The notes: generated from the sequence alone by a model not told the origin. Positions 18,700 to 27,709 are shown, counted from the first letter of the stretch. The stretch: DNA of 64,000 nucleotides from Chlorohelix sp037138995 (GCF_037138995.1 NZ_JBAXHI010000006.1:100765-164764), one strand, 5' to 3'. Made by a program: numbers and translations.

Positions 18700-19368
18700 C
18701 TAATACTGTTCATTACCAAGTAATCGTTGCCGCACCAGTTTCTCCGTTTGTTTTGGACCTATTACCAGAACCTCATCGTGTCGGTTCAAAACCAAGTCAC
18801 CGCGTGGCACAATAACTTTACCGTTTCGCACAATAATCAGGATAGAAGTTTCGGCAGGCATACTAAGCGTACTGATTGCTCGATTAATCGCTGGCGAGTC
18901 ATCTTCTATAACCACATCCACCAGTTCCAAATTCGAGTCGTGCAGATTCATCATAGAGCAAATCGAATGGAGTGGAATTTGTCGTTCTATTAAATTCAGG
19001 ATAGCATCGGTATGGCTGACCGTTGCATCAATACCCAACCTGTGGAAGATTTTTTCGTTCTTAGGATTGTTAACCCGCGCAATAGCACGTTTTACCCCGA
19101 ACTTGCGTTTAGCCATTTGGCAAATGACCAGATTATCTTCATCATCCCCGGTAACGGCAATAATTACATCTGCTCTGGCAGAACCTGCATCCATCAACAC
19201 CTGCGCTTCGCAAGCATCGCCCTGTACCACTACTCCACCAAGTTGTTCGGTGTACATATCAACTTTGGCTTTAATCTTTTCGATGAGTAGCACTTCGTAT
19301 CCATCGTTAACCAGCGCTTCGGTCAGGTATCGCCCAACCTTACCGCCCCCGGCGATTATTATATACAT
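18700..19368 (-). CDS. TrkA-family RCK protein (RCK-N plus RCK-C)
   Basis: A 222-residue cytoplasmic regulator with the Rossmann fold typical of potassium-uptake subunits TrkA/KtrA. The nucleotide-binding GGGKVGRYL starts at residue 8, the acidic IEK ends strand two, and GDACEAQVL and AVTGDDEDNL follow as in TrkA. The C-terminal 85 residues fit an RCK-C ligand-binding domain (INRAISTLSMPAETSILIIVRNG). The start ATG at 19368 has GAGGAAA upstream. It is the last gene of a three-gene operon with a second RCK-N protein (14-base gap) and a UspA protein. No TrkH/KtrB pore is present in the window. Confidence 0.88.
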   Translation of the reverse strand: MYIIIAGGGKVGRYLTEALVNDGYEVLLIEKIKAKVDMYTEQLGGVVVQGDACEAQVLMDAGSARADVIIAVTGDDEDNLVICQMAKRKFGVKRAIARVNNPKNEKIFHRLGIDATVSHTDAILNLIERQIPLHSICSMMNLHDSNLELVDVVIEDDSPAINRAISTLSMPAETSILIIVRNGKVIVPRGDLVLNRHDEVLVIGPKQTEKLVRQRLLGNEQY

Positions 19369-19382
19369 TAGAGTTTCCTCAC

Positions 19383-19793
19383 TTACTCTGACTCATCGGG
19401 TAAAACGTCTTTAATCATCTGCGCTGTTATAAGGGTGGTAGGGCAAATCGTCTCCAACCCAAGCATATGATAGGTTGTCTCACGCACCGGGTCATAGATG
19501 CGGGCAATGACCCTTGGCACATTGAAAATTTCTTTGGCGACTTGCGAAGCCATAATATTGGTATTGTCGCCATTGGTGACAGCAGCAAAAACATCGGCTT
19601 CTTCGATACCGGCGCGGCGCAGCACATCCTCGTCAATTCCAGTACCGACAACCTCTTTACCCTTGAAATCGGAAGGAAGACGTTTAAAAGAATCGGCGTT
19701 TTTATCAACTACTGCTACGTGATGTCCCATATTGTCCAGAGTTGCTGCCATTCGTGCGCCAACACGCCCGCAACCCAGTATTACGAAGTTCAT
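19383..19793 (-). CDS. RCK-N (TrkA-N) domain protein
   Basis: A 136-residue single RCK-N domain. It begins MNFVILGCGRVGARMA (dinucleotide-binding loop), has VVDKNADSF with the acidic residue after strand two, and AAVTNGDNTNIMAS. It lacks the RCK-C domain found in its downstream neighbour. The two proteins could form a heteromeric gating ring, as split RCK subunits do in some bacteria (inference). Fifteen bases separate it from the UspA gene upstream and fourteen from the TrkA-type gene downstream, so the three are almost certainly co-transcribed. Confidence 0.85.
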   Translation of the reverse strand: MNFVILGCGRVGARMAATLDNMGHHVAVVDKNADSFKRLPSDFKGKEVVGTGIDEDVLRRAGIEEADVFAAVTNGDNTNIMASQVAKEIFNVPRVIARIYDPVRETTYHMLGLETICPTTLITAQMIKDVLPDESE

Positions 19794-19808
19794 ATTTGGA
19801 ATACTCCG

Positions 19809-20261
19809 TTATTGTTGAATTCTATTAAGTGAATCCCGATAGATCCAGACAGGGCATTGGGCATTTTTCAAAACATAAGGCACGGTTTTACCCATATTAA
19901 ACTCACCCAGACGTGTCCGAAAATTAACCGCCATCATTATTAAGTCCGCTTGTCGGTCAGTAGCCTCTTCTACGATTGCGACTCCGGCAGAACGGGCTTG
20001 CAGCATACCAGTTTCGATCCGTACCCCGTGTTCATGAGCGATACGCTCGGCATCAGCTAGTACCTTTTCACCAAGTCTTACTTGTTCGGGCATTTCGGAT
20101 TCGAGTGGAAGTTGTTGTTTCACAACAATAACGTGGACGACATAAAGCTTTGCTTTGTTGCGTTTTGCTGCTAACGCTGCTTGTCGCAATACTTCTGTTT
20201 CGGAAAATTTGCCACAAAGTGGCACTAATATTGTGCCATCAATTAGATTAGTTTCGACCAT
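19809..20261 (-). CDS. Universal stress protein, single UspA domain
   Basis: A 150-residue UspA-fold protein: ILVPLCGKFSETEVLRQAALAA at the N-terminus and MMAVNFRTRLGEFNMGKTVPYVLKNAQCPVWIYR at the C-terminal end. The usual ATP-binding GxxG-x9-G(S/T) is degenerate (FRTRLGEFNMGKT), so nucleotide binding is doubtful. It heads an operon with two RCK potassium-regulator proteins. UspA domains are known to associate with ion transporters, so it may modulate the same channel. An AAGG site lies rather far (about 13 bases) from ATG at 20261. Confidence 0.85.
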   Translation of the reverse strand: MVETNLIDGTILVPLCGKFSETEVLRQAALAAKRNKAKLYVVHVIVVKQQLPLESEMPEQVRLGEKVLADAERIAHEHGVRIETGMLQARSAGVAIVEEATDRQADLIMMAVNFRTRLGEFNMGKTVPYVLKNAQCPVWIYRDSLNRIQQ

Positions 20262-20354
20262 TTTCTTAGAATACCTTGATAGTGTCAGCGTAAAGATTTG
20301 ATAGAATCAAAAACCCTATCCTATAACTAGTATAGCACTTTTGAGAAGGTGGAG

Positions 20355-21104
20355 TTAAAGGCCATAATCTAATCTCATAAGCAGGCGTTGAGGTAAACCT
20401 TGGTCTTGCATCAATTGTTGGGTTCGTTTGATGTCGTAAGCCACCCGTTTGAAAACTATAGTTTCTTCTACATCATCGTAGATGGCATAGGAAGCTCTAG
20501 AATCTCCATCACGGGGTTGTCCCACACTGCCGGGATTGAGAATTAACCGTCCGAAACCGATGATAATGGTTTGACCCGGGTCGGGTATATGCATTTCTAC
20601 TTTGGGCAGATTAGTACCGGGTCGCTTACCATCGAGCATGCGAAACAGGCGCGGCAAATGAGTATGTCCTACGAAACAAAGCGGAGTATCAAATTCAGGA
20701 AAATTTCTTGAAGCAGCATGGGGCGTGGTGAGGTATTCCCACACAGGTTCAAGTGGGCTACCGTGCGCTAACGTAACGTTTTCGTCAAATTTCGCTTTGG
20801 TTTTTAGTGACTCTAACCACTCCCAATTTTCTTTGGTAAGTTTCTCACGGGTCCAGAGGTTTGCTTCAATCGCATCGTGATTAAATTCTTGCAATTCGAG
20901 CAATCCCAGCACTGCCATATCGTGGTTGCCGAGTATAGTAAATAACTCGTATTCGCGTATTCGCTCGATTACTTCGTTAGGTTGAGGTCCGTATCCGACA
21001 ATATCGCCTACACAAAGCAAGCCATCTACCTTACCAAGGTCTTTTAATACAGCCTCAAGAGCAGCTAAATTGCTATGTATGTCCGAGATAAGCCCGAAGC
21101 GCAT
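20355..21104 (-). CDS. Calcineurin-like metallophosphoesterase
   Basis: A 249-residue protein with the full set of metallophosphoesterase blocks: GLISDIHSNLAALEAVL (D-x-H), CVGDIVGYGPQPNEV (GDxxxxG), ILGNHDMAV (GNHD), HGSP and FVGHTHLPRLF (GHTH). These coordinate two metal ions. The length and the GDIVGYGP...N spacing match the YfcE/YvnB-like DR1281 group rather than exonuclease SbcD. Substrate cannot be told from sequence; cyclic nucleotides or phosphate esters are typical. Transcribed alone; a TTGCAA-18-TAATAG promoter candidate lies upstream. Confidence 0.9.
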   Translation of the reverse strand: MRFGLISDIHSNLAALEAVLKDLGKVDGLLCVGDIVGYGPQPNEVIERIREYELFTILGNHDMAVLGLLELQEFNHDAIEANLWTREKLTKENWEWLESLKTKAKFDENVTLAHGSPLEPVWEYLTTPHAASRNFPEFDTPLCFVGHTHLPRLFRMLDGKRPGTNLPKVEMHIPDPGQTIIIGFGRLILNPGSVGQPRDGDSRASYAIYDDVEETIVFKRVAYDIKRTQQLMQDQGLPQRLLMRLDYGL

Positions 21105-21175
21105 AATATCGCAAACTTCCTAGATAAACAGTTACAGTGGGACTGTTACTGATTTTGTGTTCGATGCAGATAACG

Positions 21176-21205
21176 CTATTACCAGAGCGCTGCTATCATT
21201 TGCAA
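21176..21205 (-). promoter_or_regulatory. Possible promoter of the metallophosphoesterase
   Basis: Minus-strand TTGCAA (21200-21205), 18-base spacer, TAATAG (21176-21181). It shares the TTGCAA -35 seen at other promoters in the window; the -10 is weak. Confidence 0.4.
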
Positions 21206-21326
21206 ATGAATATAACATACTTTTACACCATGCTCAATTACATGCAGATTAAAAATAGTATAGTTGTTACTAGGTCTGTTGCTGTCGATGCGGTTTGTGA
21301 CATTTAATTACTGTTTCAAGCGAAAG

Positions 21327-21366
21327 CAAAAAAAGAAACCCCGCCCTGCACATCGGGGGCGAGGCT
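21327..21366 (-). terminator. Terminator of the lipoprotein gene
   Basis: On the minus strand CCTCGCCC pairs with GGGCGGGG (one G-T pair) around a ten-base loop, followed by TTTCTTTTTTT. Located 25 bases beyond the lipoprotein stop. Confidence 0.85.
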
Positions 21367-21390
21367 TCCGTGTAAGCGCTGGTGCTTGGA

Positions 21391-22077
21391 TTATTGGGAT
21401 GTCCAATCATCCGTAGCCATTGTTTTACCATCTTTGTTCTCTATTTCTATCTTCTGGAAAGTAAACGAGATTTCTTCCAATGCCAGTCCATTGCTTGGAT
21501 CTCCGCTTTTAGCTAAGCTATCTTCAGCGTAATTGATATTAGATACAGTCGCATTGGTTAATTTAATCGTATAGTACACATATTCCTCGCCATTCGCGTT
21601 GGATTTAGTGAACTCAAACAGGACTGATTTCAACACTTCGTTTGTAGTGGCAGCTTGGAAAAATTGTGGGGTAGCAGCGCCCCATTCTTTGGTGAAAGTA
21701 ACTGGCTTGTGTTGTCGCTTTCCTGAAGCCTGACCAGTTGCAATATCACGAGGAGAAGTGACTCCATAGCTAAAGCGAATCCCCTCTATTTTGTTGGCAT
21801 TTTTACTTTGCAATGATTCGCCCTTGAACTTACCTTGCTTCGTGCCTTCCACTGTAACGTAGAAGCGAGCAATGCTGTTGGTTGCGAGCTTACTGACCAG
21901 TGGGTTGAGACTATCGCCGTTATCTTGGCTTGTGGTAGCGCTGGTAGTGGTTGTGGGGCTGCTAGTCGAGGAGTTGTCGCTGCATGCCGCCAGCAATAAG
22001 GAAAGAGTTAGAACCGTTGCGGGCAAAATGCCCCAAAATCTCAACTTGAATTTGTTGCCAGAAAAAATGAGTCCCAT
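21391..22077 (-). CDS. Lipoprotein of unknown function
   Basis: A 228-residue predicted lipoprotein: basic and hydrophobic N-terminus, lipobox LAAC (residues 29-32), then a Ser/Thr linker to about residue 50. The mature part is polar with a mixed alpha/beta look and includes ARFYVTVEGTKQGKFKGES, which resembles type VI Hcp-like or beta-barrel phage-tail tube starts (VEGIKGE) only superficially. GGAGG lies eight bases before ATG at 22077. Single gene with its own terminator. I do not recognise the family with confidence. Confidence 0.65.
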   Translation of the reverse strand: MGLIFSGNKFKLRFWGILPATVLTLSLLLAACSDNSSTSSPTTTTSATTSQDNGDSLNPLVSKLATNSIARFYVTVEGTKQGKFKGESLQSKNANKIEGIRFSYGVTSPRDIATGQASGKRQHKPVTFTKEWGAATPQFFQAATTNEVLKSVLFEFTKSNANGEEYVYYTIKLTNATVSNINYAEDSLAKSGDPSNGLALEEISFTFQKIEIENKDGKTMATDDWTSQ

Positions 22078-22373
22078 TTCTGTTACCTCCTTAGTGGTGT
22101 TGTCTCTTGTTTGAAATCAGCTATTCCCAACGGTTTTCAAACCAACGGAGCGCCGCGGGTTTCCGATTATTTCTTGAATAACAAAAACCTCTACAAGGTT
22201 CTTTTGGTTTCCATCAAGGTATTGTTTAAGTATAGGGTATGAAACCCAAATTTTCTATGGTCTAACTCACATCTTTAGCTCGCACAATTGGCGTTATTAT
22301 GATTTCTCGTAGATAATATTGTTTAAAGGTTTTTTGCGCTGATATTGATAGAACGCGAGAGAGGGGAGCAGTT

Positions 22374-24413
22374 ATGCCCGATTTTAAGATAGTATCCGAT
22401 TTTAAGCCAACCGGAGATCAGCCGCAGGCAATTGAAAAGTTGGTGAATCACCTGAAAAAAGGGGTGAAAGCCCAAACCTTGCTTGGTGTTACAGGTAGCG
22501 GCAAAACTTTTACTATGGCAAATGTAATAGAGGCAGTACAACGTCCCGCTTTGATTTTGGCGCATAATAAAACGCTGGCTGCCCAGTTGTATCAGGAATT
22601 TAAAGAGTTCTTTCCTAATAACGCAGTCGAGTATTTTGTCAGCTATTACGATTACTACCAACCTGAAGCTTATATTCCCCGCAACGATACTTATATTGAA
22701 AAAAGCGCGGATATTAACGAAGAGATTGATAAATTACGCCATGCTGCTACCCGCGCTTTGATGGATCGGCGCGATGTGATTATTGTGGCATCCGTTTCAT
22801 GTATTTACGGCTTGGGTTCGCCTGATGAGTATGGCAAAGTGGTGGTGCAATTACGTAAGGGCGAGACTATCCGACGAGACCGCGTTTTGCGCCACTTAGT
22901 GGATGTGCAGTACAACCGCAACGATATGTCCCTTACTCGCGGCGCTTTTCGAGTGCGGGGCGATACGCTAGAAATTTACCCTTCCTACGAAGAATTGGCT
23001 ATCAGAGTCGAGCTTTTCGGGGATGAAGTAGAGCGAATCACGGAGGTGGACCCTCTTACAGGTGAAATCCTCCGTGAATTGGATTCGGTGGATATTTACC
23101 CTGCCAAACACTTTGTAACTTCTGCCGAGAAAGTAAAGCTGGCTCTTCAGGATATTCGGGATGAACTTGAAGCCCGTGTTAAAGAATTGGAAGAAGATGA
23201 CAAGTTGCTGGAAGCAGCCCGTCTGAAGCAACGTACTCTTTATGATTTGGAAATGTTGGAAGAGGCGGGCTATTGCAGCGGGGTGGAAAATTACTCGCGC
23301 CATCTGGCACGCCGCGCTCCGGGAGACCAGCCTTGGACGTTGCTTGATTACTTCCCGGATGATTACCTTTTGTTTGTTGATGAGTCGCATATTTCGCTGC
23401 CACAGGTGCGGGGTATGTACGGAGGTGACCGCTCGCGCAAATTGACCTTGATTGATTACGGTTTTCGTTTGCCAAGCGCTGCCGATAATCGTCCGCTCAC
23501 TTTCCAAGAGTTTGAAAAGCATACTAATCAGGTGATTTTCGTTTCCGCTACGCCCGGACCTTACGAAACGGAAAATACCGCCGAAGAAAATGTGGTGCAA
23601 CAAATAATTCGCCCTACCGGGCTGCTCGACCCTGAAATTAGCGTGCGCCCCACTCGCAACCAAATTGATGATTTATTAGGCGAGATTCAGGCGCGGGTAC
23701 GGAAACGCCAACGTGTGCTGGTAACAACTCTCACCAAACGTATGGCGGAAGAATTAGCGGATTACTTAATTGAAGCCGGAATCAAAACCCAATATCTGCA
23801 CAGCGATATTGTAACGCTGGAGCGTGTAGAGATTCTACGGGATTTACGGCTTGGCATTTATGATGTTGTGGTGGGCATCAATCTATTACGCGAAGGTTTG
23901 GATTTACCCGAAGTATCGTTGGTAGCGATTCTGGATGCGGATAAAGAGGGTTTCCTACGTTCTGAAAGCTCTTTAATCCAGACTGTAGGACGCGCTGCTC
24001 GCCATAGTGAGGGTCTGGTGATAATGTACGGCGATACTGTTACCAATTCTATGAGACGCGCTATCAATGAGACTTATCGCCGCCGTGCGCTTCAGATGGA
24101 GTATAACGAAAAACACAACATCCAACCTGCTACTATTATTAAAGAGATTAAAGATATTACCGATCGGGTACGGGCGGTGGCTGAGAACCGCGCCGAATAT
24201 GGGACTGGCACAGAAGCCGGAGATGCTTTGCCCGGTGCGCTACCAAAAGACGAAATTATGCGGCTGGTAAAAGACCTTGAAAGCCAGATGAGAACGGCTG
24301 CTAAGCAACTTGAATTTGAGAAAGCGGCGTTGCTTCGCGATCAGATTGTGGAATTGCGCCGCCTGATTATTGATGAGGACCCGGTTATCCAGCCCAGAAA
24401 GAACATATTGTAG
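22374..24413 (+). CDS. uvrB: Excinuclease ABC subunit B
   Basis: Nucleotide-excision-repair helicase-like protein that receives damaged DNA from UvrA and recruits UvrC. The 679 residues include Walker A GVTGSGKT (38-45), YYDYYQPEAYIP forming the beta-hairpin that probes the strands, DESH (Walker B), RHSEGLVIMYGD-type motif VI region, and a C-terminal UVR motif (LEFEKAALLRDQI) that contacts UvrC. GGGGAG lies upstream of ATG at 22374. Its stop is three bases from the stop of the convergent Uma2 gene. uvrA is in the same window, 12 kb away. Confidence 0.97.
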   Translation: MPDFKIVSDFKPTGDQPQAIEKLVNHLKKGVKAQTLLGVTGSGKTFTMANVIEAVQRPALILAHNKTLAAQLYQEFKEFFPNNAVEYFVSYYDYYQPEAYIPRNDTYIEKSADINEEIDKLRHAATRALMDRRDVIIVASVSCIYGLGSPDEYGKVVVQLRKGETIRRDRVLRHLVDVQYNRNDMSLTRGAFRVRGDTLEIYPSYEELAIRVELFGDEVERITEVDPLTGEILRELDSVDIYPAKHFVTSAEKVKLALQDIRDELEARVKELEEDDKLLEAARLKQRTLYDLEMLEEAGYCSGVENYSRHLARRAPGDQPWTLLDYFPDDYLLFVDESHISLPQVRGMYGGDRSRKLTLIDYGFRLPSAADNRPLTFQEFEKHTNQVIFVSATPGPYETENTAEENVVQQIIRPTGLLDPEISVRPTRNQIDDLLGEIQARVRKRQRVLVTTLTKRMAEELADYLIEAGIKTQYLHSDIVTLERVEILRDLRLGIYDVVVGINLLREGLDLPEVSLVAILDADKEGFLRSESSLIQTVGRAARHSEGLVIMYGDTVTNSMRRAINETYRRRALQMEYNEKHNIQPATIIKEIKDITDRVRAVAENRAEYGTGTEAGDALPGALPKDEIMRLVKDLESQMRTAAKQLEFEKAALLRDQIVELRRLIIDEDPVIQPRKNIL

Positions 24414-24416
24414 GGT

Positions 24417-24995
24417 TTATTCTTCAAAAAGCTTTTTAACTTTGAGAGTAAAACCGGGTATGACCTCGTGACCTTCGAGCATGTCTTTTTCGGTGAGAGA
24501 AGCGATTGGTTCAAGGCTGTTTGGCTGAAAAACCTCGATTGCTTTGCTAACAGGGTCAACCAGCCATATCAGGCGTACCCCTGCCACCTGATAGCGTCTT
24601 ATTCGGGCGCAAGCGACAATAGTGCCTTCTCTGGTAGAAGTTTCGACAGGCGCTAATATTTCAAGCACGAGATCAGGAATCACAGTCAACGCGCTTTTGC
24701 TCACCCCTTTAGGCAAGCGTTCGGTGGTAATATATGCCAATTCTGGCAATGCCACGTTGTATGCACTTAATTTGAAGGCAGAATCTACCCATGCACGTCC
24801 TAGGCGACGTTGCTGATCAAACGATGAGATGTAAAAAGAGAGGTTGCTAACAATCAGCAAATGCTTATCATCGGTCAGTTTTTCAACCAATTTCCCCTCG
24901 ATTAGTTCGACAGGTTCATCAAATTCGGGTAATTGTTCAAATTCGGCGTAGGTATAAGTACGATTAAGTTCCTTAAATCTTGAAAGTAAAGCCAT
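24417..24995 (-). CDS. Uma2-family (DUF820) endonuclease-like protein
   Basis: A 192-residue PD-(D/E)xK-fold protein of the Uma2 family, abundant in Cyanobacteria and Chloroflexota and of unsettled role. Typical blocks are VELIEGKLVEK (30-39), AYITTERLP, PDLVLEILAP with D108 and E112, and AGVRLIWLVDP. The catalytic Lys normally four residues before the Tyr of the KxxxY..GV segment appears as R131, so nuclease activity may be lost or altered. AGGAG precedes ATG at 24995. It is the last gene of a leftward run after galK, gmk and tmk. Confidence 0.85.
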   Translation of the reverse strand: MALLSRFKELNRTYTYAEFEQLPEFDEPVELIEGKLVEKLTDDKHLLIVSNLSFYISSFDQQRRLGRAWVDSAFKLSAYNVALPELAYITTERLPKGVSKSALTVIPDLVLEILAPVETSTREGTIVACARIRRYQVAGVRLIWLVDPVSKAIEVFQPNSLEPIASLTEKDMLEGHEVIPGFTLKVKKLFEE

Positions 24996-25014
24996 TAAAA
25001 CTACTCCTGATTAT

Positions 25015-25704
25015 TTATAGCAAGTGGCGTTTTTGCAATACGGCGATAACGCGCTCGTGTATTTGTTCAGGCGGATACATATTTCCATTGGCTTGGTCAA
25101 TTACATGAAGGCGCACCCAATGCGGTTCACTCTCACATAATTGTAAGTACATTTGCGCTACTTCGGATAGATAACCGCTATTGCGCTCGTGAATATCGCG
25201 TTGGTGTGTGGTATAGCTACGCGCTTCCTTGCGGTCAACCATACTTTGCGCTACAGCCACGTCCGAGTTGAAAAAGATTACCAAATCCTCGCGAGGTATG
25301 GCGCTATGGGTTTCATATTCGAGTTGCTTGACCCATTCCACAAATTCTGCACGCTTATCTGGCGGTAATTTCACGCTGTGATAAGCCATGTTGGCGCTGG
25401 CGTAACGATTAACTAGTATTATATAGCCATTGTTTAGCCAATTCCATAGCTTTGTTGCCGAATCTTTGCGGTCTTCTGCATATAGTAACGAGGAGATATA
25501 GGGGCTTACTTCCATTACATCGCCAAATTCGCCATTGAGATAGCGTGCTACCAATTTACCGTAAAAGGAATCGTAATCGGGGAAATCCGCGCTGGCGACT
25601 TTTTTGCCAAGTAACGTTAATTTCTCCAGCAACAGCTTATGCTGCACCGATTTACCGCTACCGTCTAACCCTTCCAGAACGATAATTTTGCCTTTTGGCT
25701 CCAT
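25015..25704 (-). CDS. tmk: Thymidylate kinase
   Basis: Phosphorylates dTMP to dTDP with ATP. The 229-residue protein has the P-loop GLDGSGKS (12-19), the FPDYDSFYG segment, and a lid-like stretch with MVDRKEARSY. The family DR(Y/H) motif that normally supplies an Asp appears as NRYASANMAYH, an Asp-to-Asn change confirmed in the codon (AAT). Length fits the longer archaeal/Chloroflexota-type enzymes. It lies 81 bases downstream of gmk and 19 bases upstream of the Uma2 gene, all leftward. It could act on another nucleoside monophosphate; Tmk is the best fit. Confidence 0.82.
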   Translation of the reverse strand: MEPKGKIIVLEGLDGSGKSVQHKLLLEKLTLLGKKVASADFPDYDSFYGKLVARYLNGEFGDVMEVSPYISSLLYAEDRKDSATKLWNWLNNGYIILVNRYASANMAYHSVKLPPDKRAEFVEWVKQLEYETHSAIPREDLVIFFNSDVAVAQSMVDRKEARSYTTHQRDIHERNSGYLSEVAQMYLQLCESEPHWVRLHVIDQANGNMYPPEQIHERVIAVLQKRHLL

Positions 25705-25785
25705 TGAGGAAAAAACTTTCTAGCCTATAAAAGCCAGCTATAAATATTTATTGGTAAACGCGGCAACCCGCTAGTGTCACCTTCG

Positions 25786-26397
25786 CTAGAGCGTTACACG
25801 GCGTGGGTTGGTTCTTAGCTTCTCGGCAGTGATAATCGCTATAATTTTATCAGCGGTTTCGGACAGGAGGCTTTCGTGATTTATCACTACGTAATCGAAT
25901 GTTGGTATGGCTTTCATTTCGGTATGGTAAGTACTTAAGCGGCGGTTGAGGCTTTCGGGCGTTTCGGTATTACGGTTACCCAGACGATTTATCAAGGCTT
26001 CAAAATTGGGAGGCGCGATGAAAATAAAAAGGGCATTTGGTACTACCCGCTTGATGTGCGCTGCCCCTTGTACATCAATACGTAGAATAGTATCCTCCCC
26101 ACGGTTTAGCGAATCGCGCACATCGTGTTTAGGTACACCGTAGCTATTGTTATAGACTACTGCATTTTCAAGCAGTTCTCCCGATTTTAGCAATTGATAA
26201 AATTCTTCAGGGGTATAAAACCAGTAATCCTTGCTATGAACTTCTTCCGGTCGCTTAGGGCGAGTGGTAGCAGTAACCACGAAATGGAAGGGAATTTTCC
26301 GTTGCTTTAATTCATCAATTACTGCATCTTTGCCTACTCCGCTGGGTCCACTGATAATTATGAGAAGCGGGTTTTCCTGCCCTATGTAATCAGACAA
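25786..26397 (-). CDS. gmk: Guanylate kinase
   Basis: Converts GMP to GDP using ATP. With the TTG start at 26397 it has 203 residues, the usual Gmk length. P-loop GPSGVGKD (17-24), TTRPKRPEEVHSKDYWF (GMP-binding), and LRIDVQGAAHIK with IFIAPP are all present. TTG is favoured because GGGGAGG lies five bases before it; an upstream in-frame ATG would add an atypical 14-residue extension. The coding start overlaps the end of galK by eight bases, so translation of the two is probably coupled. Confidence 0.93.
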   Translation of the reverse strand: MSDYIGQENPLLIIISGPSGVGKDAVIDELKQRKIPFHFVVTATTRPKRPEEVHSKDYWFYTPEEFYQLLKSGELLENAVVYNNSYGVPKHDVRDSLNRGEDTILRIDVQGAAHIKRVVPNALFIFIAPPNFEALINRLGNRNTETPESLNRRLSTYHTEMKAIPTFDYVVINHESLLSETADKIIAIITAEKLRTNPRRVTL

Positions 26398-27604
26398 TTT
26401 CACCTCCCCTGACTGCCTTGCAAATATGGCTCTGTGCATTTAAACCTGTGCGTTGTCGGTATTCCTGTACTACCTTTTCCTCGAAATCTGGCAAGCTATT
26501 AGCTGCTACGATATTAACGGTGCAACCGCCAAAGCCGGCTCCAGTCATACGTGCGCCGATTACGCCTGGTACAGCATGCGCTAAATCAACTAACAAATCA
26601 AGCTCCGCACAACTAACCTCGTAATCATCGCTCAGGCTGGTGTGGGAGGCGTTTAACAACTCGCCAAAACGCCGGAGGTTGGCAGGATTTGTGAAACCGG
26701 CTTGCATGCGTTCAATTGCTTCAAGCGTTCGTGCGTCTTCGGTGATTACATGGCGGACGCGCATTCTCAAAGTTTCCGGTAATGTTTCGGCTTGTTCGTT
26801 GAAGTCGGAAAGACTGATGTCACGCAATTGAGAACGGTTAGGCAAGCCTAGTTGCTTTGAAAGGATTTTGGCAGCTTCTTCGCATTCTTCGCGCCGTTTG
26901 TTGTACGCGCTTCCGGCGAGGGTGCGAGGTACTGCGCTATCTACCGCCACGATTTTGTAACCGAGTTCTTCCAGTCCTAGCGGGATAGTGCGGTAGTCGA
27001 GCGAACGAGTATCTATTAGCAAAGCCGAGTCAGGTTCGCCCATTGCAGAAATGAACTGATCCATTATGCCGCTTTTAACTCCGATGTATTCGTTTTCGGC
27101 TTTTTGGCAAGCCCTCGCCATTTGCACCTGCTCGAAACTGCTGCCAGCCAAATGTAAGAAAGCTAATGCGGAGGCAACTTCAAGAGCCGCCGAACTGCTC
27201 AAACCGGCTCCACGTGGCACATCGCCCTGAATCAACAATCGCGCTCCCGGTGGCTCGTTTAAATCCAGTAACCCTTTTTGCGCCAACGCCCACATCACTC
27301 CTTGCACATAGTTAGCCCATAGCGGCACTTTACCGACAACGGGTTCCAGATTTGCAGGCTCAAATGTTACGCTATCATTGTATTCGAGCGATACCAATTC
27401 AAAGCGACGGACACCTATAACGGGCGCAACTGCTATCAAAATACTGCGGTCAATTGCTACGGGTAGGACAAACCCGCCGTTATAGTCGGTGTGTTCACCT
27501 ATCAAATTGACGCGACCCGGTGCGCGTGCTATAAAGGATGGGGCTATCCCAAACGCTTTCTTGAATTCAATTCTTATTTGTTCTATTCTAATTGATTCTT
27601 GCAT
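26390..27604 (-). CDS. galK: Galactokinase
   Basis: GHMP kinase that makes galactose 1-phosphate from galactose and ATP (Leloir pathway). The 404-residue form starting MQESIRIEQIR has the galactokinase signature in GRVNLIGEHTDYNGGF (30-45), the ATP-binding GAGLSSSAALEVA and C-terminal GARMTGAGFGGCTV. An earlier in-frame ATG adds 12 residues that do not fit the family. No galT or galE is nearby; instead galK leads gmk, tmk and a Uma2 gene, an unusual order. A TATAAT lies just upstream on the minus strand but too close to be a conventional promoter for this start. Confidence 0.93.
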   Translation of the reverse strand: MQESIRIEQIRIEFKKAFGIAPSFIARAPGRVNLIGEHTDYNGGFVLPVAIDRSILIAVAPVIGVRRFELVSLEYNDSVTFEPANLEPVVGKVPLWANYVQGVMWALAQKGLLDLNEPPGARLLIQGDVPRGAGLSSSAALEVASALAFLHLAGSSFEQVQMARACQKAENEYIGVKSGIMDQFISAMGEPDSALLIDTRSLDYRTIPLGLEELGYKIVAVDSAVPRTLAGSAYNKRREECEEAAKILSKQLGLPNRSQLRDISLSDFNEQAETLPETLRMRVRHVITEDARTLEAIERMQAGFTNPANLRRFGELLNASHTSLSDDYEVSCAELDLLVDLAHAVPGVIGARMTGAGFGGCTVNIVAANSLPDFEEKVVQEYRQRTGLNAQSHICKAVRGGEIV

Positions 27605-27709
27605 AGCCTTTATTATAGCGAGTTTGAATACACTCTGCATTTATACCTATTATTTGACTTTCACTACGGTCTGAACCGAAAAATTATTATTGGCGCAAGC
27701 TCATTATGT

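Noticed and set aside
21391..22077. Type VI Hcp-like or tail-tube protein
   Set aside because: Only a short VEGxKxGxFKGES-like resemblance; the protein has a lipobox and no secretion-system neighbours.
22968..23663. 231-codon minus-strand frame inside uvrB
   Set aside because: Fully antisense to a well-supported gene with complete motifs; composition typical of a shadow frame.
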